Part shown: positions 51,001-60,324 of the stretch, piece after piece
Layout: the number at the start of each line of letters is the position of its first letter
Position numbering within the stretch: the stretch's first letter is position 1
Origin: Geomobilimonas luticola
GTDB lineage: Bacteria > Desulfobacterota > Desulfuromonadia > Geobacterales > Geobacteraceae
NCBI RefSeq assembly: GCF_018476905.1
Contig: NZ_JAHCVK010000002.1
Location: forward strand, 433,365 to 497,364
DNA: 64,000 nt
Direction of reading: 5' to 3'
Made by a program: the position numbers and the translations under genes
Notes under the pieces: generated by a model
Databases searched by the model: none
Seen by the model: only the letters and a program-made list of their open reading frames with translations
Told to the model about the DNA's origin: nothing

Positions 51001-52675
51001 CGGAAAACTCCCGTTCACTTTTCAGTATCTGTATGCAGGCGTCGGCAATTTTCGAGAAACCCCCGACGATATCGCTGTAGATCAGGCCTGCCATGACCGT
51101 GCAATCGCCATCGGTGAGGCGCTTGATGTGATTGTCGAGCATGGTGCCCTGGAGGTGGGTCACCCTGTCGCGAAGATCGACCCCCGCCGGCAGGCCATCG
51201 GCTGCCGGTTCCGGCACAGAGGCGATGGCGCTGCTCACCAGGTCGCCGACGACCGCGGCAAGGTTTCGCAGTTCCGTCATGGCAGCGGCTGAAAAGATGA
51301 TCTTGTCCTCTTTCTTGCGGCGAAGATAATCGAGCACCGCCTCGCTCTGGTCCCCGATATGCTCAAGGCTGCTGATTATCTGGAGCATGAGTGGAATGTC
51401 GAGAAAAGATTCGCGTCCCGCAGACTGCTTGGACAGGGACACGAGAAAGTTGGATATGTCCCGTTGCAACACGTCGAGGGTCTCTTCTTTCTGCTTGATC
51501 CGCATCGTCCGCCGGGCATCGTACTTGTAAAACTGCTTGACCACATCCTCAAACATGGACTCTGCAATTGCAGCCATCCTTCTGGTTTCGTTCTTTGCCT
51601 GCAAGAGAGCTATGGACGGTGTGTTGAGAATACGGGCATCGATGAACTTGGGCCGTGGTTCGTAATCGAGCCCCCCTTCGACACCGGGGAGTATACGGGC
51701 GGCGGACCTGGTAAAGAAACCCAGAAACGGCAGAAAAACCAGAACGCTCAGTACACTGAAGAGCGTATGGGCATTGGCAAGGTGACGAGCAATGTTGGGA
51801 CGGCTGAGAACAGAGTGGGGATCGACGCTGCCGATGGTGGTTACCGTGAATTCCGCATCACCGGGTGAGAGGAACTGGACTGCCTTGAGAAAAAGAGGGA
51901 ACCCGATGAGGACAAGGGTAATGGCAACAACATTGATAATGCCGTAGATGATAGCGCTGCGTCGGGCAGCCATCGTTCCGCCGATGGTTGCAACCAGTGT
52001 TATGAGTGAGGTTCCCAGTACCTCGCCGACGACCATGGCGACACCGCTCTCGAATCCAATGAGCCCGCTGCCGGCAAGCGCTATGACGATGCCGATGACG
52101 GCACTGCCGGACTGGATGAGAAAGGTCAGGAGCGCGCCAAGAAGAACGGAACTGATATGCCAGCTGAAAAGTGGATGCTGTATTGCCTGGAACAGGGCAC
52201 TCTGCTTGACGGGAGCGAAGCCGGACTCCATGAGCTGGAGGCCGAAGAATATGAGCCCCGCACCGAGCAGCAGTTCTCCGGCGTAGACGACCCGTCTCCG
52301 CTTGCAGAAATATTTCAGAAACACGCCAAGGGCAATCGCCGGCAGGGCGATCTGGGAAACCTTGAAGGCAATGAACTGGATGGCGAGGGTTGTACCGATG
52401 CCGGTTCCCATCAGGACGCCGAGGGCCTGATATACGGAGAGCAGACCGGCATTGAGGAGGCCGACGATGATAATCGCGGCGGCGCTGCTGGACTGAAGCA
52501 GGGAGGCGAGACTGCTTCCCATGAGGGCTGCGGTAAGGCGGTTGCCGGTAACCTTTTCCAGGGTCTGGCGCAGCCGTTCCCCTGCGATCCTCTGCAACCC
52601 CTCGGACATGGACTTCATCCCGAGGATGAACAGGCCGAGCCCCCCCAGTGCTTCCCAGAGAAACATCAGAGGCAT
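50975..52675 (-). CDS. Na+/phosphate cotransporter (NptA/YjbB family) with PhoU-like C-terminus
   Basis: 566 residues. About eight to nine membrane helices in the first ~320 residues, with the duplicated QSS-type motifs SLASLLQSSSAAAIIIVG and LTFLIQSGSAVIGIVIAL. The C-terminal ~220 residues are a cytosolic helical PhoU-like domain (EETLDVLQRDISNFLVSLSK; ISSLEHIGDQSEAVLDYL). Transports inorganic phosphate with Na+ at the inner membrane, possibly outward. Translationally coupled to the Ppx/GppA gene. Confidence 0.92.
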   Translation of the reverse strand: MPLMFLWEALGGLGLFILGMKSMSEGLQRIAGERLRQTLEKVTGNRLTAALMGSSLASLLQSSSAAAIIIVGLLNAGLLSVYQALGVLMGTGIGTTLAIQFIAFKVSQIALPAIALGVFLKYFCKRRRVVYAGELLLGAGLIFFGLQLMESGFAPVKQSALFQAIQHPLFSWHISSVLLGALLTFLIQSGSAVIGIVIALAGSGLIGFESGVAMVVGEVLGTSLITLVATIGGTMAARRSAIIYGIINVVAITLVLIGFPLFLKAVQFLSPGDAEFTVTTIGSVDPHSVLSRPNIARHLANAHTLFSVLSVLVFLPFLGFFTRSAARILPGVEGGLDYEPRPKFIDARILNTPSIALLQAKNETRRMAAIAESMFEDVVKQFYKYDARRTMRIKQKEETLDVLQRDISNFLVSLSKQSAGRESFLDIPLMLQIISSLEHIGDQSEAVLDYLRRKKEDKIIFSAAAMTELRNLAAVVGDLVSSAIASVPEPAADGLPAGVDLRDRVTHLQGTMLDNHIKRLTDGDCTVMAGLIYSDIVGGFSKIADACIQILKSEREFSDAAASGSH

Positions 52676-52693
52676 CGGATTATATCCCCGGGA

Positions 52694-53335
52694 TTACTTC
52701 TCAATTTTGAACGGAAAGGTGAAATCCGGCGCGGACGAACGGGAACTCCCCTTCTTGAATACGTGGAGTTTTACCCCTTGAACCGTGGAAAGATCGATCT
52801 TGAAATAGACGAGTCCTGCCACCTTGGCCTTCGGAATGATGGATTCGCCAGCCAACGCCTTAGTGTAGATGTCCTGGGGATAGAGATCATAGAAATAGGG
52901 GGCGTTGGAACTGAACTCATTGTAGGACGATGACTTCGCGTAGTCTTCCAGGTAGTAAAATCCCACGTAGGGATAGGGAATCAGGTAGTAGGAATCGCGG
53001 GAGAGTATCTCTTTGACTTTTTCGGGGGTAAGGGGAAGATACTGACGGTTTTCGTTGTCCAGGAGTACGAAAGAGTCATTCCCGAAACTCACTTCGTGGT
53101 CGGTCCGGTTGTCAATGATGACCGAAAATGCCGACACCGCCCCCTCCAGGTTATAGTCGCGCAGATCGATGTCGGATGATTTCACGGTGATCGAAAGCCC
53201 ATCTCTGGTAATTGTCTGGGAGCTCTCAGCGGCGTTGATGACACCCGTCCCTGTCTGTTCGGGGACAACCTTCAGAGAACACCCGCCTAGCATAAACGCT
53301 GCTATCATTCCCATCAAAAATGCGGAAATCTTCAT
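52694..53335 (-). CDS. Lipoprotein of unknown function
   Basis: 213 residues from ATG 53335 (CAGGAGGTCACAGTA upstream). A lipobox follows a short hydrophobic run (AAFMLGGCSLK, Cys about 19). The mature part resembles a beta-sandwich of the kind that carries charged and Tyr-rich strands (VSFGNDSFVLLDNENRQYLP; YYLIPYPYVGFYYLEDY; KVAGLVYFKIDLS). No named family recognised. Sits between the OmpA-like pair and the phosphate transporter on the same strand; probably membrane-attached in the periplasm. Confidence 0.78.
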   Translation of the reverse strand: MKISAFLMGMIAAFMLGGCSLKVVPEQTGTGVINAAESSQTITRDGLSITVKSSDIDLRDYNLEGAVSAFSVIIDNRTDHEVSFGNDSFVLLDNENRQYLPLTPEKVKEILSRDSYYLIPYPYVGFYYLEDYAKSSSYNEFSSNAPYFYDLYPQDIYTKALAGESIIPKAKVAGLVYFKIDLSTVQGVKLHVFKKGSSRSSAPDFTFPFKIEK

Positions 53336-53361
53336 TACTGTGACCTCCTGGGGAGTAGCAC

Positions 53362-53838
53362 TCACCTGTCAGGGACTGATGGATGGAAATCGCGTTTGTT
53401 GTCGGTGATGTTTCGCGGCAGATCGAGAATCTCCACGTCGAACTGCTTCGGACAGGCGTATATGCGGACAGTTCGCCCGGTGCCCGGGGCGGTGGCTGTG
53501 GCAAGGTAGACATCGAGGTCGAGGGCGTGTCGGGAGGCAAGATACAACTGCACGTTCTTGGCAAGCATGAGCGACCTGGTGAGCGATTCTTCCGGGGTCC
53601 TGCCGGTACCGTCATCCCCTTCAATGCGGAGCAGCCTGTCCGTGCCGACTGCTCTGAGCTGTTGCGACATGGCATCCAGGGCGTTTTTTGCCTTTGAATC
53701 AAGCCCCTTGGATGTTGCAACGCGTACTGCACCCACCTGCCGGCACTCTGTCAGGACACCACTGTCTTCAGCCTGGGCAACGGAGAAACAGGCCATGATA
53801 CCGACTATGACAAGTGGGGTAAGCACCCGTTGCATCAT
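53362..53838 (-). CDS. Exported protein of unknown function beside the OmpA-like gene
   Basis: 158 residues. Signal peptide 1-23 (LTPLVIVGIMACFSVAQA). The mature part includes ESLTRSLMLAKNVQLYLASR followed by HALDLDVYLATATAP, which recalls the helix-strand element of OmpA peptidoglycan-binding domains but lacks the Asp/Arg pair, so the similarity is structural at best. Four-base ATGA overlap with the OmpA-like gene upstream indicates co-translation and a joint role at the envelope. Confidence 0.75.
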   Translation of the reverse strand: MMQRVLTPLVIVGIMACFSVAQAEDSGVLTECRQVGAVRVATSKGLDSKAKNALDAMSQQLRAVGTDRLLRIEGDDGTGRTPEESLTRSLMLAKNVQLYLASRHALDLDVYLATATAPGTGRTVRIYACPKQFDVEILDLPRNITDNKRDFHPSVPDR

Positions 53839-55415
53839 TTACCCTTGGGAACCAGGAACATTATTTCAAACCGGCGGTTGATCCGGCGTCCTTCCGTGGT
53901 CACGTTATCGGAGAGAAGCCTTGTTTTCCCCATTCCCTTGACAAAGAGCGTCTTCGGGTCAATACCTTCCCGTGTAATCAAATGATTTGCGACGGCAATG
54001 GCACGTTTCAGGGAAAGGTCCATATTGTATTTGTCGGAGCCGATGCTGTCGGTATGACCGTCTATCCTGATGAAAGCGGTCTTTTTGTCGGCGCGAATCT
54101 GCTCCGCAACTTCCGAGAGCGAACGTTTTACTTCTTCGGACAGGTCCATCTGGCCGAACTCGAACATGACATCGGGGAACCGGAATTTGCGATAGACTTT
54201 CACGGTCTCCGGAAGCTTCTGCGTGCCGCCGGGGAGGACTTCGACCTTCTCCCCCTTGACTTCGACGGCTAGAAGCGGCGTTTGACCTTCCACTTGCTCA
54301 TCACCCGTCGCAACAACTTCCTGGGGAGCGACGCGCACTTCCTCCTTGCGTGGAGGAAGGGGTACCTGCTGGGTAAGCACCGGCATGGTCTGCAGAACGG
54401 GCATGACGGGTAGAGTTGTCTGTGCCCGCTGGGGCTGTGGCGGAATCACTACCTGGCCGAACGGCTTGATGACGATCTCTTCACGGTCCGGATCAACCGG
54501 GAGTTCGATCTTGCTTGCCGGCGTCACGGCCGTAGACTTGAGAAGCAGTGAGGAAATGGGGGCTATTTTGGCCGCCTTGACCGCTTCCTGCGGCTTTGCT
54601 TCAGGCTCCATTACCAGCCGCGGGACCGGCTTTATGTAAGTTCCGACACCCTGGCAGGTTGTGAAACCAATTATTGCGCGCCAGTCCTGACCTACTGAAT
54701 TGACCCGCGCTCCCGCACCGGCATTGATGGTAAGATGGGGCGAAACGTAGTACTGGAAACCGACCAGGCTCTCGATGGGAGCGTCTTTCGAAGAGGTTCC
54801 CGATTTACTGTTCTGACTGCCTGTCAGTTCCAGGGTGAGCTTGGTCCTGGAGGTGGGAGAAAACTCGACCCCTCCCCCATAGAGGATCTGATCCTCCATT
54901 GCCGTACCCGGCCGGTTGCCCGGCGAGAGATAACCGCCGTAGGCGTGTACGGCAAACCAGGGGGCGAAGAATGATGCGATCAGCCTTCCCCCCACATCTG
55001 TAACACCGTTGATATCAGGATTGTCTGAAACGTGACGCATGGCGAAGATGTCGGTCGCCAGCTTGAAGTTCGCGTTCCGCTTGCCGAAAATACGAAGCTT
55101 GGTCCCCAGGTTGGCAGTCCCTCTGTTTGCCAGTTCCTGCTGGTCGTTGAACAGCAGATTGGGGTATGAACCGTATATCTCCCAGAACGAGCCGATGCCG
55201 AGAGTCAAGGCGGCCGGCATGACTACGGCATGCTTGCCCGTCTCCTTGTTCTTGCTCAGGTCTCCCCATATTCCGACACACAGGTTACCGGAATCGAGGG
55301 TATCGGCCGACGGAACGGCCAGCAAACCGGTCACACCGCTCTGCGAGGGATTGGCAAATGCACACGGTGCGGACAGAACAAGCGCACCCATGGTAATAAA
55401 AAGAATTTTTTTCAT
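53835..55415 (-). CDS. OmpA-family outer-membrane protein
   Basis: 526 residues from ATG 55415, where the signal peptide starts (KKILFITMGALVLSAPCAFA). The frame extends 22 codons upstream and no start has a good ribosome site. The N-terminal half (about 25-275) looks like an outer-membrane barrel (SGVTGLLAVPSADTLDSGNL; SFWEIYGSYPNLLF). A Pro/Gln-rich linker (about 285-400) follows, then a C-terminal OmpA domain (about 415-526) with IRIDGHTDSIGSDKYNMDLS and EGRRINRRFEIMFLV, including the peptidoglycan-binding Asp and Arg. Anchors the outer membrane to peptidoglycan. Confidence 0.88.
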   Translation of the reverse strand: MKKILFITMGALVLSAPCAFANPSQSGVTGLLAVPSADTLDSGNLCVGIWGDLSKNKETGKHAVVMPAALTLGIGSFWEIYGSYPNLLFNDQQELANRGTANLGTKLRIFGKRNANFKLATDIFAMRHVSDNPDINGVTDVGGRLIASFFAPWFAVHAYGGYLSPGNRPGTAMEDQILYGGGVEFSPTSRTKLTLELTGSQNSKSGTSSKDAPIESLVGFQYYVSPHLTINAGAGARVNSVGQDWRAIIGFTTCQGVGTYIKPVPRLVMEPEAKPQEAVKAAKIAPISSLLLKSTAVTPASKIELPVDPDREEIVIKPFGQVVIPPQPQRAQTTLPVMPVLQTMPVLTQQVPLPPRKEEVRVAPQEVVATGDEQVEGQTPLLAVEVKGEKVEVLPGGTQKLPETVKVYRKFRFPDVMFEFGQMDLSEEVKRSLSEVAEQIRADKKTAFIRIDGHTDSIGSDKYNMDLSLKRAIAVANHLITREGIDPKTLFVKGMGKTRLLSDNVTTEGRRINRRFEIMFLVPKGK

Positions 55416-55570
55416 GGAGAGTATCATAATTGCCAAGAATTTTTTTCGACAAGTGTTAGCAGATTGCGGAAGAGAGTTCAAGGAGTTTTAGCGCGCATGC
55501 TTTAATTAACAATTGCCACTAAAAACTAATGTTGCGAAAAAACGAAACAATCGAAGGAAGCTCCCTCAAT

Positions 55571-55846
55571 TTATTCGGCAACCCTTTCTTTCAGTTCTTT
55601 GCCAACCTTGAAAAAGGGGAGTTTTTTGGGGCTTACCGCAATGGCCTCGCCGGTTTTAGGATTTCGGCCGGTATACGCCTTGTACTCTTTGACAACAAAA
55701 CTGCCAAAGCCGCGGATTTCGATCCGTTCATCCGCCAGCATGGCAGTCGCCATGGAATCGAATATGGTATTGATTATTTCTTCGGCTTTCTTGAAAGAAA
55801 TGTTCTTTTTAACCGCCAGCGCCTCGATGAGTTCCGATTTATTCAT
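55571..55846 (-). CDS. HU-family DNA-binding protein
   Basis: 91 residues, full length. N-terminal NKSELIEALAVKKNISFKKA; the DNA-binding arm contains GFGSFVVKEYKAYTGRNPKT and GEAIAVSPKKLPFFKVGKEL. AGGAGGGGCGT in front of the ATG. Nucleoid-associated dimeric protein of the HU/IHF family. The motif GFGSF followed by GRNP fits HU better than IHF. Confidence 0.95.
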   Translation of the reverse strand: MNKSELIEALAVKKNISFKKAEEIINTIFDSMATAMLADERIEIRGFGSFVVKEYKAYTGRNPKTGEAIAVSPKKLPFFKVGKELKERVAE

Positions 55847-55942
55847 ACGCCCCTCCTGATAGTATCTCCGCCGGCACCAGGAAGCCCTGCGTGACCGGTC
55901 CGTTAATGTATGCGGGACCGTATCACGCGATCGGTCTCGTTT

Positions 55943-56962
55943 TCAGCAGCATCCTTTCAGATGCTTCTTGTACAGGTACTCAGCTTCGGCGCTGCGCCCC
56001 TGACTTTCAAGAAGCGGCACCAGTCTTTCAGCGGCAGTTCGTGCCGTACCTGGCGATGCCAGGAGCTCGGTGTAGCAGGCAATGGATTTATCCGTCTCCC
56101 CCACCGCCTGATAAATATCCCCTTGCAGGGTTCTCGCCTGGTCGGACAGGAAGCCGTTCAGGATCATATGCTCGAGTACCTGCAGGGAGTCCTGTAATTG
56201 TCCGGCATCAGCCTGAAGTTGAGCCAGTGCCAGCCAGCAGAGTGAATTCGCTCCGTTCAACTCCAGGGCACGGCGCAGATGCCATTCGCACCGCGACAGA
56301 TCACCCCTGCCATAATGGATGAGGGAAATCTCATAGTGATAAATATCGCATTCACCCGCCTCGTTGAGTTCCCCAAGCAGGCGCAATGCTGCCTCCTGGT
56401 CCCCTTCGTGCGCGGTCAGGTACGCATATGCAAATTTCTCTCCCAAACTCGCATATCGCTGGGGCAACCCTTCGGGGAGCGTCTGCACCGCCAGGAAAAA
56501 TCTGTCTGCCGGGGAAAGGTGTTCGTCGCTAATCTCCCTGTTTTCAACCGTTTTGTGGCTAACACCGTTACAACTGGCACACCCCGATGAAGGTACAGGA
56601 GCAACCACTGATGCATCGTCCCTGGTTATATGTTGTAGTAATATTTCAGCCTTTTCCCTAGTGGTTACGTCTTCTGCCAGTTGCATGACCAGTTGCACAT
56701 GTTCACGTGCCTTGGCCGTATTACCGCTCTGGATGGCGTGTTCCGCTTCTTTTAGATTAGCCAGGCCCAATCTGTTGCCCGAAAAGGCGATCTTGTCCTT
56801 GACGACTGCCTTCAACTCGTCGTCGGCGGCAGTGTCACCGTCCATTTTTTCCAAAGCCTCGCTGAAAGCGGTGCGGGCGTCGGCATACTGCTCTGCCACG
56901 AGGTATTTCTCCCCCTCGTTCATATAGTAGCGGTAATCCTTTTTGAAAAATCTGCCAAACAT
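55943..56962 (-). CDS. Tetratricopeptide-repeat protein
   Basis: 339 residues from ATG 56962 (GGTGGAGTGAA upstream). The longer frame upstream has no comparable start. N-terminal FGRFFKKDYRYYMNEGEKYL is followed by helical pairs of TPR type (YADARTAFSEALEKMDGDTA; AEHAIQSGNTAKAREHVQLV; LLASPGTARTAAERLVPLLE). A Cys pair with spacing SGCASCNG (about 145) could bind a metal. No signal peptide. Scaffold protein, partner unknown. Lies between HU and the uracil methyltransferase. Confidence 0.78.
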   Translation of the reverse strand: MFGRFFKKDYRYYMNEGEKYLVAEQYADARTAFSEALEKMDGDTAADDELKAVVKDKIAFSGNRLGLANLKEAEHAIQSGNTAKAREHVQLVMQLAEDVTTREKAEILLQHITRDDASVVAPVPSSGCASCNGVSHKTVENREISDEHLSPADRFFLAVQTLPEGLPQRYASLGEKFAYAYLTAHEGDQEAALRLLGELNEAGECDIYHYEISLIHYGRGDLSRCEWHLRRALELNGANSLCWLALAQLQADAGQLQDSLQVLEHMILNGFLSDQARTLQGDIYQAVGETDKSIACYTELLASPGTARTAAERLVPLLESQGRSAEAEYLYKKHLKGCC

Positions 56963-57002
56963 TTCACTCCACCTTTCTGTCACTGCATCATCACCAGCGC
57001 TA

Positions 57003-58325
57003 TTATCTGCACGGCTCAAACAGTGTAACACTTTCAATATGATACGTCTGGGGGAACATGTCGATGGGCCGGCTCTTCGTGACGGCATAGCCGTGCCCCC
57101 GCAGGATGCCCATGTCTCTGGCGAGGGTCGCCGGGTCACAGGAGACGTAGACTATGGCCCGGGGGGACAGCGCGGGCAGCTGGGCGATTATGTCCGCCGC
57201 ACCCGACCGTGGGGGGTCAAGCAGTACGAGGTCGTAGGTGTTACCGGCGGCGACCAAAGCCTTGATGCCCTGGCCTGCGTCCAGGCATTGAAACAGGGCA
57301 TTATGGATCCCGTTGGCCAAGGCATTCCGGCGCGCGTCGTCGATGGAAGGGGCATATTCTTCGATGCCGACAACGCTGGCCACGTAATGGGCAAGGGGAA
57401 GGGAAAAATTGCCGTTGCCGCAGTAAATATCCAGCAGTCGTTCCGTCCTGAGCGGTGCGAGCCATTCCGCCACGGTGGACAGGAGTGTCAGGTTCTGCTG
57501 GTAATTTACCTGGGAGAAACCTCCCCGGCTGAATGACAGGACCGTTTCCGGCACATCCGGCAGAAATCCGGACGGAATCCTGTAGGAGAGCTGTTCCACC
57601 CCCGCAACCAGGGTAAGGGTCGTTTTTCTGCCTGACTGGAGGAAGATACCGCTTGCCGACGGGAGCTGGGGGAGGTGTTGAAGAAGAAAATCCTGGAGTT
57701 CGGACGGCCGTTCACCTATGAAGTGGAAAATAAGGATTGCAGCGCCGTCATCCCCCACCGTGATGTCGATCTGGGGAAGTCTGTCTACTGACGGAAATTC
57801 AGCCAGAAGCGTGCGCAACTCACCTATGATGCGATTGATGACGGGGTCGGCAATGGCGCATTCCCCGGGGATGGCAACGACGAAGTGGGTGCCGCTCCGG
57901 TAAAAGCCCATGTGTAACATGCCTGCCGCCAATCGCAGTTTCAGTTGTACGCGGGAGCGATACCCGTAGGGATTCGGTGCTCCGAGCGCCGGCATGACAA
58001 CCTCGCGCTCCACCCTCCCCCCCCGCCAGAGAAGTTCTGCAAAAATCTCCTCCTTTGATGAAACCTGGGCAGGGTACTCCAGGTGCTGCCAGTTGCAACC
58101 GCCGCACGAACCGAACACCGGGCAGGGAGGTGGTGTCCTGAGCGGGGACGGCCGAAGCAGCTCAAGCACCTCGCCTTCAAGGTACGAGCGTTTCGCCTTT
58201 GTAATCCTGACACGCACCTCGTCGCCAGGCGCCGTGAACGGCACGAAACAGGCCTGGCCGTCCAGCCTTCCGAGACCGGAGCCACCGAACGTCAGCTTCT
58301 CGATGAACAGGGACGCCTCACGCAT
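57003..58325 (-). CDS. RNA m5U methyltransferase (RumA/TrmA family)
   Basis: 440 residues from ATG 58325. The start overlaps the stop of the preceding gene (ATGCGTGA), suggesting coupling; there is no strong ribosome site. N-terminal TRAM domain (about 1-65: LFIEKLTFGGSGLGRLDGQA). Iron-sulfur cysteines CPVFGSCGGCNW (about 69-80). SAM motif LLDIYCGNGNFSLPLAHYVA, then DLVLLDPPRSGAADIIAQLP, and the catalytic Cys in IVYVSCDPATLARDMGIL. Methylates a specific uridine in 23S rRNA (RumA/RlmD-like). Which uridine cannot be read. Confidence 0.9.
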   Translation of the reverse strand: MREASLFIEKLTFGGSGLGRLDGQACFVPFTAPGDEVRVRITKAKRSYLEGEVLELLRPSPLRTPPPCPVFGSCGGCNWQHLEYPAQVSSKEEIFAELLWRGGRVEREVVMPALGAPNPYGYRSRVQLKLRLAAGMLHMGFYRSGTHFVVAIPGECAIADPVINRIIGELRTLLAEFPSVDRLPQIDITVGDDGAAILIFHFIGERPSELQDFLLQHLPQLPSASGIFLQSGRKTTLTLVAGVEQLSYRIPSGFLPDVPETVLSFSRGGFSQVNYQQNLTLLSTVAEWLAPLRTERLLDIYCGNGNFSLPLAHYVASVVGIEEYAPSIDDARRNALANGIHNALFQCLDAGQGIKALVAAGNTYDLVLLDPPRSGAADIIAQLPALSPRAIVYVSCDPATLARDMGILRGHGYAVTKSRPIDMFPQTYHIESVTLFEPCR

Positions 58326-58713
58326 CGGTATTTGGGGGGGTAACGAACCGCGTTCCCTTTCGCTGGAGTTTTCGCATCTCTCCAAGCACCAGTTTTCGGG
58401 GAAAATCGGGAATGGCAACATAGGGCAATGAATGGTCGATGAAATTGCTGATAAGTTTTTCCCTGACCTGCTCTATCCCAGAGGCGGGAACCCCCATCTG
58501 CTCGGCTTCGCGACGATACGACACTGCGTCTCCCAGCAGGCGGCGTGCTTCGTCATATGCCGGTCGATCAGAAAAGTACGTTTCCAGAAGTGGTGCGGTA
58601 CAGGAAAACTCCAGCCGGACCAGGTAAAAATCGCCATAATAGTGACGGGTGTGATCGATGACACGTAGGGTGAGACCGTTGGGGAGAGGGATGCTCCGAA
58701 GGAGATCGGCCAT
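58318..58713 (-). CDS. Conserved-looking protein of unknown function
   Basis: 131 residues from ATG 58713 (AAAGGACGTGTTTTCC). The open frame continues far upstream into the intergenic region but that part looks non-coding. Sequence has ADLLRSIPLPNGLTLRVIDH at the start and basic C-terminal RKLVLGEMRKLQRKGTRFVT. No signal peptide, membrane segment or known motif. Overlaps the start of the methyltransferase gene by eight bases, so it probably shares its transcript. Confidence 0.7.
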   Translation of the reverse strand: MADLLRSIPLPNGLTLRVIDHTRHYYGDFYLVRLEFSCTAPLLETYFSDRPAYDEARRLLGDAVSYRREAEQMGVPASGIEQVREKLISNFIDHSLPYVAIPDFPRKLVLGEMRKLQRKGTRFVTPPNTDA

Positions 58714-58886
58714 GGAAAACACGTCCTTTGTACGGATTTTACTGAAAATAATACGGTTCACCTCTGCTTGTAAAGGGTTTTTACCCTTGAACGACACGCG
58801 TAAGAAGATAATAATGTTGCGAGCAAAAAAGGCGGGTATGCGAAGAGGGGAACGGGAAAACAGGGCATTTACAAAGTAATTCCGGC

Positions 58887-58915
58887 TTGCAATTTTAGCC
58901 GAATGCTTGTAGAGT
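58887..58915 (+). promoter_or_regulatory. Candidate promoter of infA
   Basis: TTGCAA (58887-58892) and TAGAGT (58910-58915), 17 bases apart, about 50 bases before the infA ATG. The remainder of 58714-58967 holds a short AAGGGT/ACCCTT hairpin (58773-58788) and no other feature I can support. Confidence 0.45.
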
Positions 58916-58967
58916 GGCGAAGTTTGAGAGGACTTTACGGACAGGATACCATGCAAGGAGCAAGAAA

Positions 58968-59186
58968 ATGAGCAAAGAAGAAGCCATCGAAGTTGAAGGA
59001 ACCGTCATAGAACCACTTCCCAATGCCATGTTCCGGGTCAAACTTGAAAATGATCACGTCGTGCTGGCCCATATATCCGGCAAGATGCGAAAATACTTCA
59101 TCAAGATTCTTCCCGGCGACAAGGTTACGGTTGAACTTTCCCCCTATGATCTGTCAAGAGGGCGCATCACCTATCGCGTAAAATAA
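58968..59186 (+). CDS. infA: Translation initiation factor IF-1
   Basis: 72 residues, the usual length, from ATG 58968 after AAGGAGCAAGAAA. OB-fold: [20 protein letters not shown] and [20 protein letters not shown], ending [11 protein letters not shown]. Binds the 30S A site during initiation. Single gene on the plus strand, convergent with the chemotaxis operon. Confidence 0.97.
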   Translation: MSKEEAIEVEGTVIEPLPNAMFRVKLENDHVVLAHISGKMRKYFIKILPGDKVTVELSPYDLSRGRITYRVK

Positions 59187-59192
59187 CCTGCC

Positions 59193-59213
59193 CGCCGGCA
59201 ACCAATGCCGGCG
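59193..59213. terminator. Hairpin between convergent infA and cheB
   Basis: A perfect seven-base stem CGCCGGC / GCCGGCG with a seven-base loop, six bases beyond the infA stop. No T-run follows on the plus strand, so termination strength is doubtful. Confidence 0.4.
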
Positions 59214-59265
59214 TATGCCCCTGACACCAGTCGAACGCCGTCGGACTCAGTCCCTCATGTCTCCC

Positions 59266-60324
59266 TTAGACCATTTCAAGCAATGTCTTCGCAACCTTGT
59301 GCAACGGCACTGACGCCGCGGTTTTGACCGTTTCGAGGACCGCCTTCGGCATGCCGAACACGATGGCCGACTCCTCGGACTCCACCACGACACGTCCCCC
59401 AGCCCTGTCCAGTGCGGCAGCGCCCACCGCTCCGTCTTTTCCCATTCCCGTCAGCACCACGGCAAGACATTTCCCGCCACAGGCTGTCGCAGCCGTCTCA
59501 AGTAACGTGTCGACCGACGGCCTGTGCAGGGCGGTTGCCGGCTCAAGATCGAGCTTGGCCCGCAACACGCCCCCCTCCCGGCTCACCTTGAGATGGTGGC
59601 CAGCCGGTGCAATGTAGGCGGTACCTGCCAGAAGAGTTTCCCCATCCTCCGCTTCCTTCACCGTGAGGGCACACATGCGGTCGAGTCTTTCAGCAAGCGA
59701 GGCAGTAAAACCGACCGGCATATGCTGGACTATAAGGATGGGACAGGGAAACCCGGCAGGGAGAGCGGTGAGAACCTGCTGCAGCGCAGGCGGGCCGCCT
59801 GTTGACGTTCCTATGAGGACGAGTTCCGTCCCCGACGACGCGATTCGCGGACGGCTCGCATGTTCCGTTCGGGTTTCCTGCGGGGAGGTTTGCAACTTGC
59901 GCATCTCGACCCTGGCGGCAACCAGTATTTTGGCGACAAGTTCGCTGGCTATCCCTGTTATCTCCATGGGGCCGCCAGCAGCAGACTTGTCGATGAAATC
60001 CACCGCCCCCAGTTCCAGGGCTTTCAGGGTGTTCTCTCCCCCCTTTTCGGTCAGCGAACTGAGCATGATGACCGGTGTAGGGACTTCCGTCATTATCCGC
60101 TTCAGTGCCGACAAACCGTCCAGTACCGGCATTCTTACATCAAGAGTCACCACGTCCGGGTGGAGCTTTTTCACCAGGTTGACGGCCATTTCTCCATCAG
60201 AGGCAACATCGATAACCTGGATGAGAGGGTGGTTGTCGAGCATCCTTATGAGCGCCCGCCTGACAAACGCTGAATCGTCGACAACCAGTACCCGGACCTT
60301 TCGTTGCTCAGGGGAAGAGTTCAT
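59266..60324 (-). CDS. cheB: Chemotaxis response regulator / protein-glutamate methylesterase CheB
   Basis: 352 residues. Receiver domain (about 9-125) with VLVVDDSAFVRRALIRMLD and the phospho-acceptor Asp in VVTLDVRMPVLDGLSALKRI. C-terminal methylesterase domain (about 165-350) with the triad Ser in IGTSTGGPPALQQVL, His in ILIVQHMPVGFTASLAERLD and Asp in VVLTGMGKDGAVGAAAL. Removes methyl groups from MCPs when phosphorylated. ATG overlaps the stop of the upstream cheR by one base (TGATG), so translation is coupled. Confidence 0.95.
   Translation of the reverse strand: MNSSPEQRKVRVLVVDDSAFVRRALIRMLDNHPLIQVIDVASDGEMAVNLVKKLHPDVVTLDVRMPVLDGLSALKRIMTEVPTPVIMLSSLTEKGGENTLKALELGAVDFIDKSAAGGPMEITGIASELVAKILVAARVEMRKLQTSPQETRTEHASRPRIASSGTELVLIGTSTGGPPALQQVLTALPAGFPCPILIVQHMPVGFTASLAERLDRMCALTVKEAEDGETLLAGTAYIAPAGHHLKVSREGGVLRAKLDLEPATALHRPSVDTLLETAATACGGKCLAVVLTGMGKDGAVGAAALDRAGGRVVVESEESAIVFGMPKAVLETVKTAASVPLHKVAKTLLEMV

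Noticed and set aside
58714..58956. Longer start of the 131-residue protein
   Set aside because: The upstream part is AT-rich, lacks a ribosome site and covers the divergent promoter region of infA.
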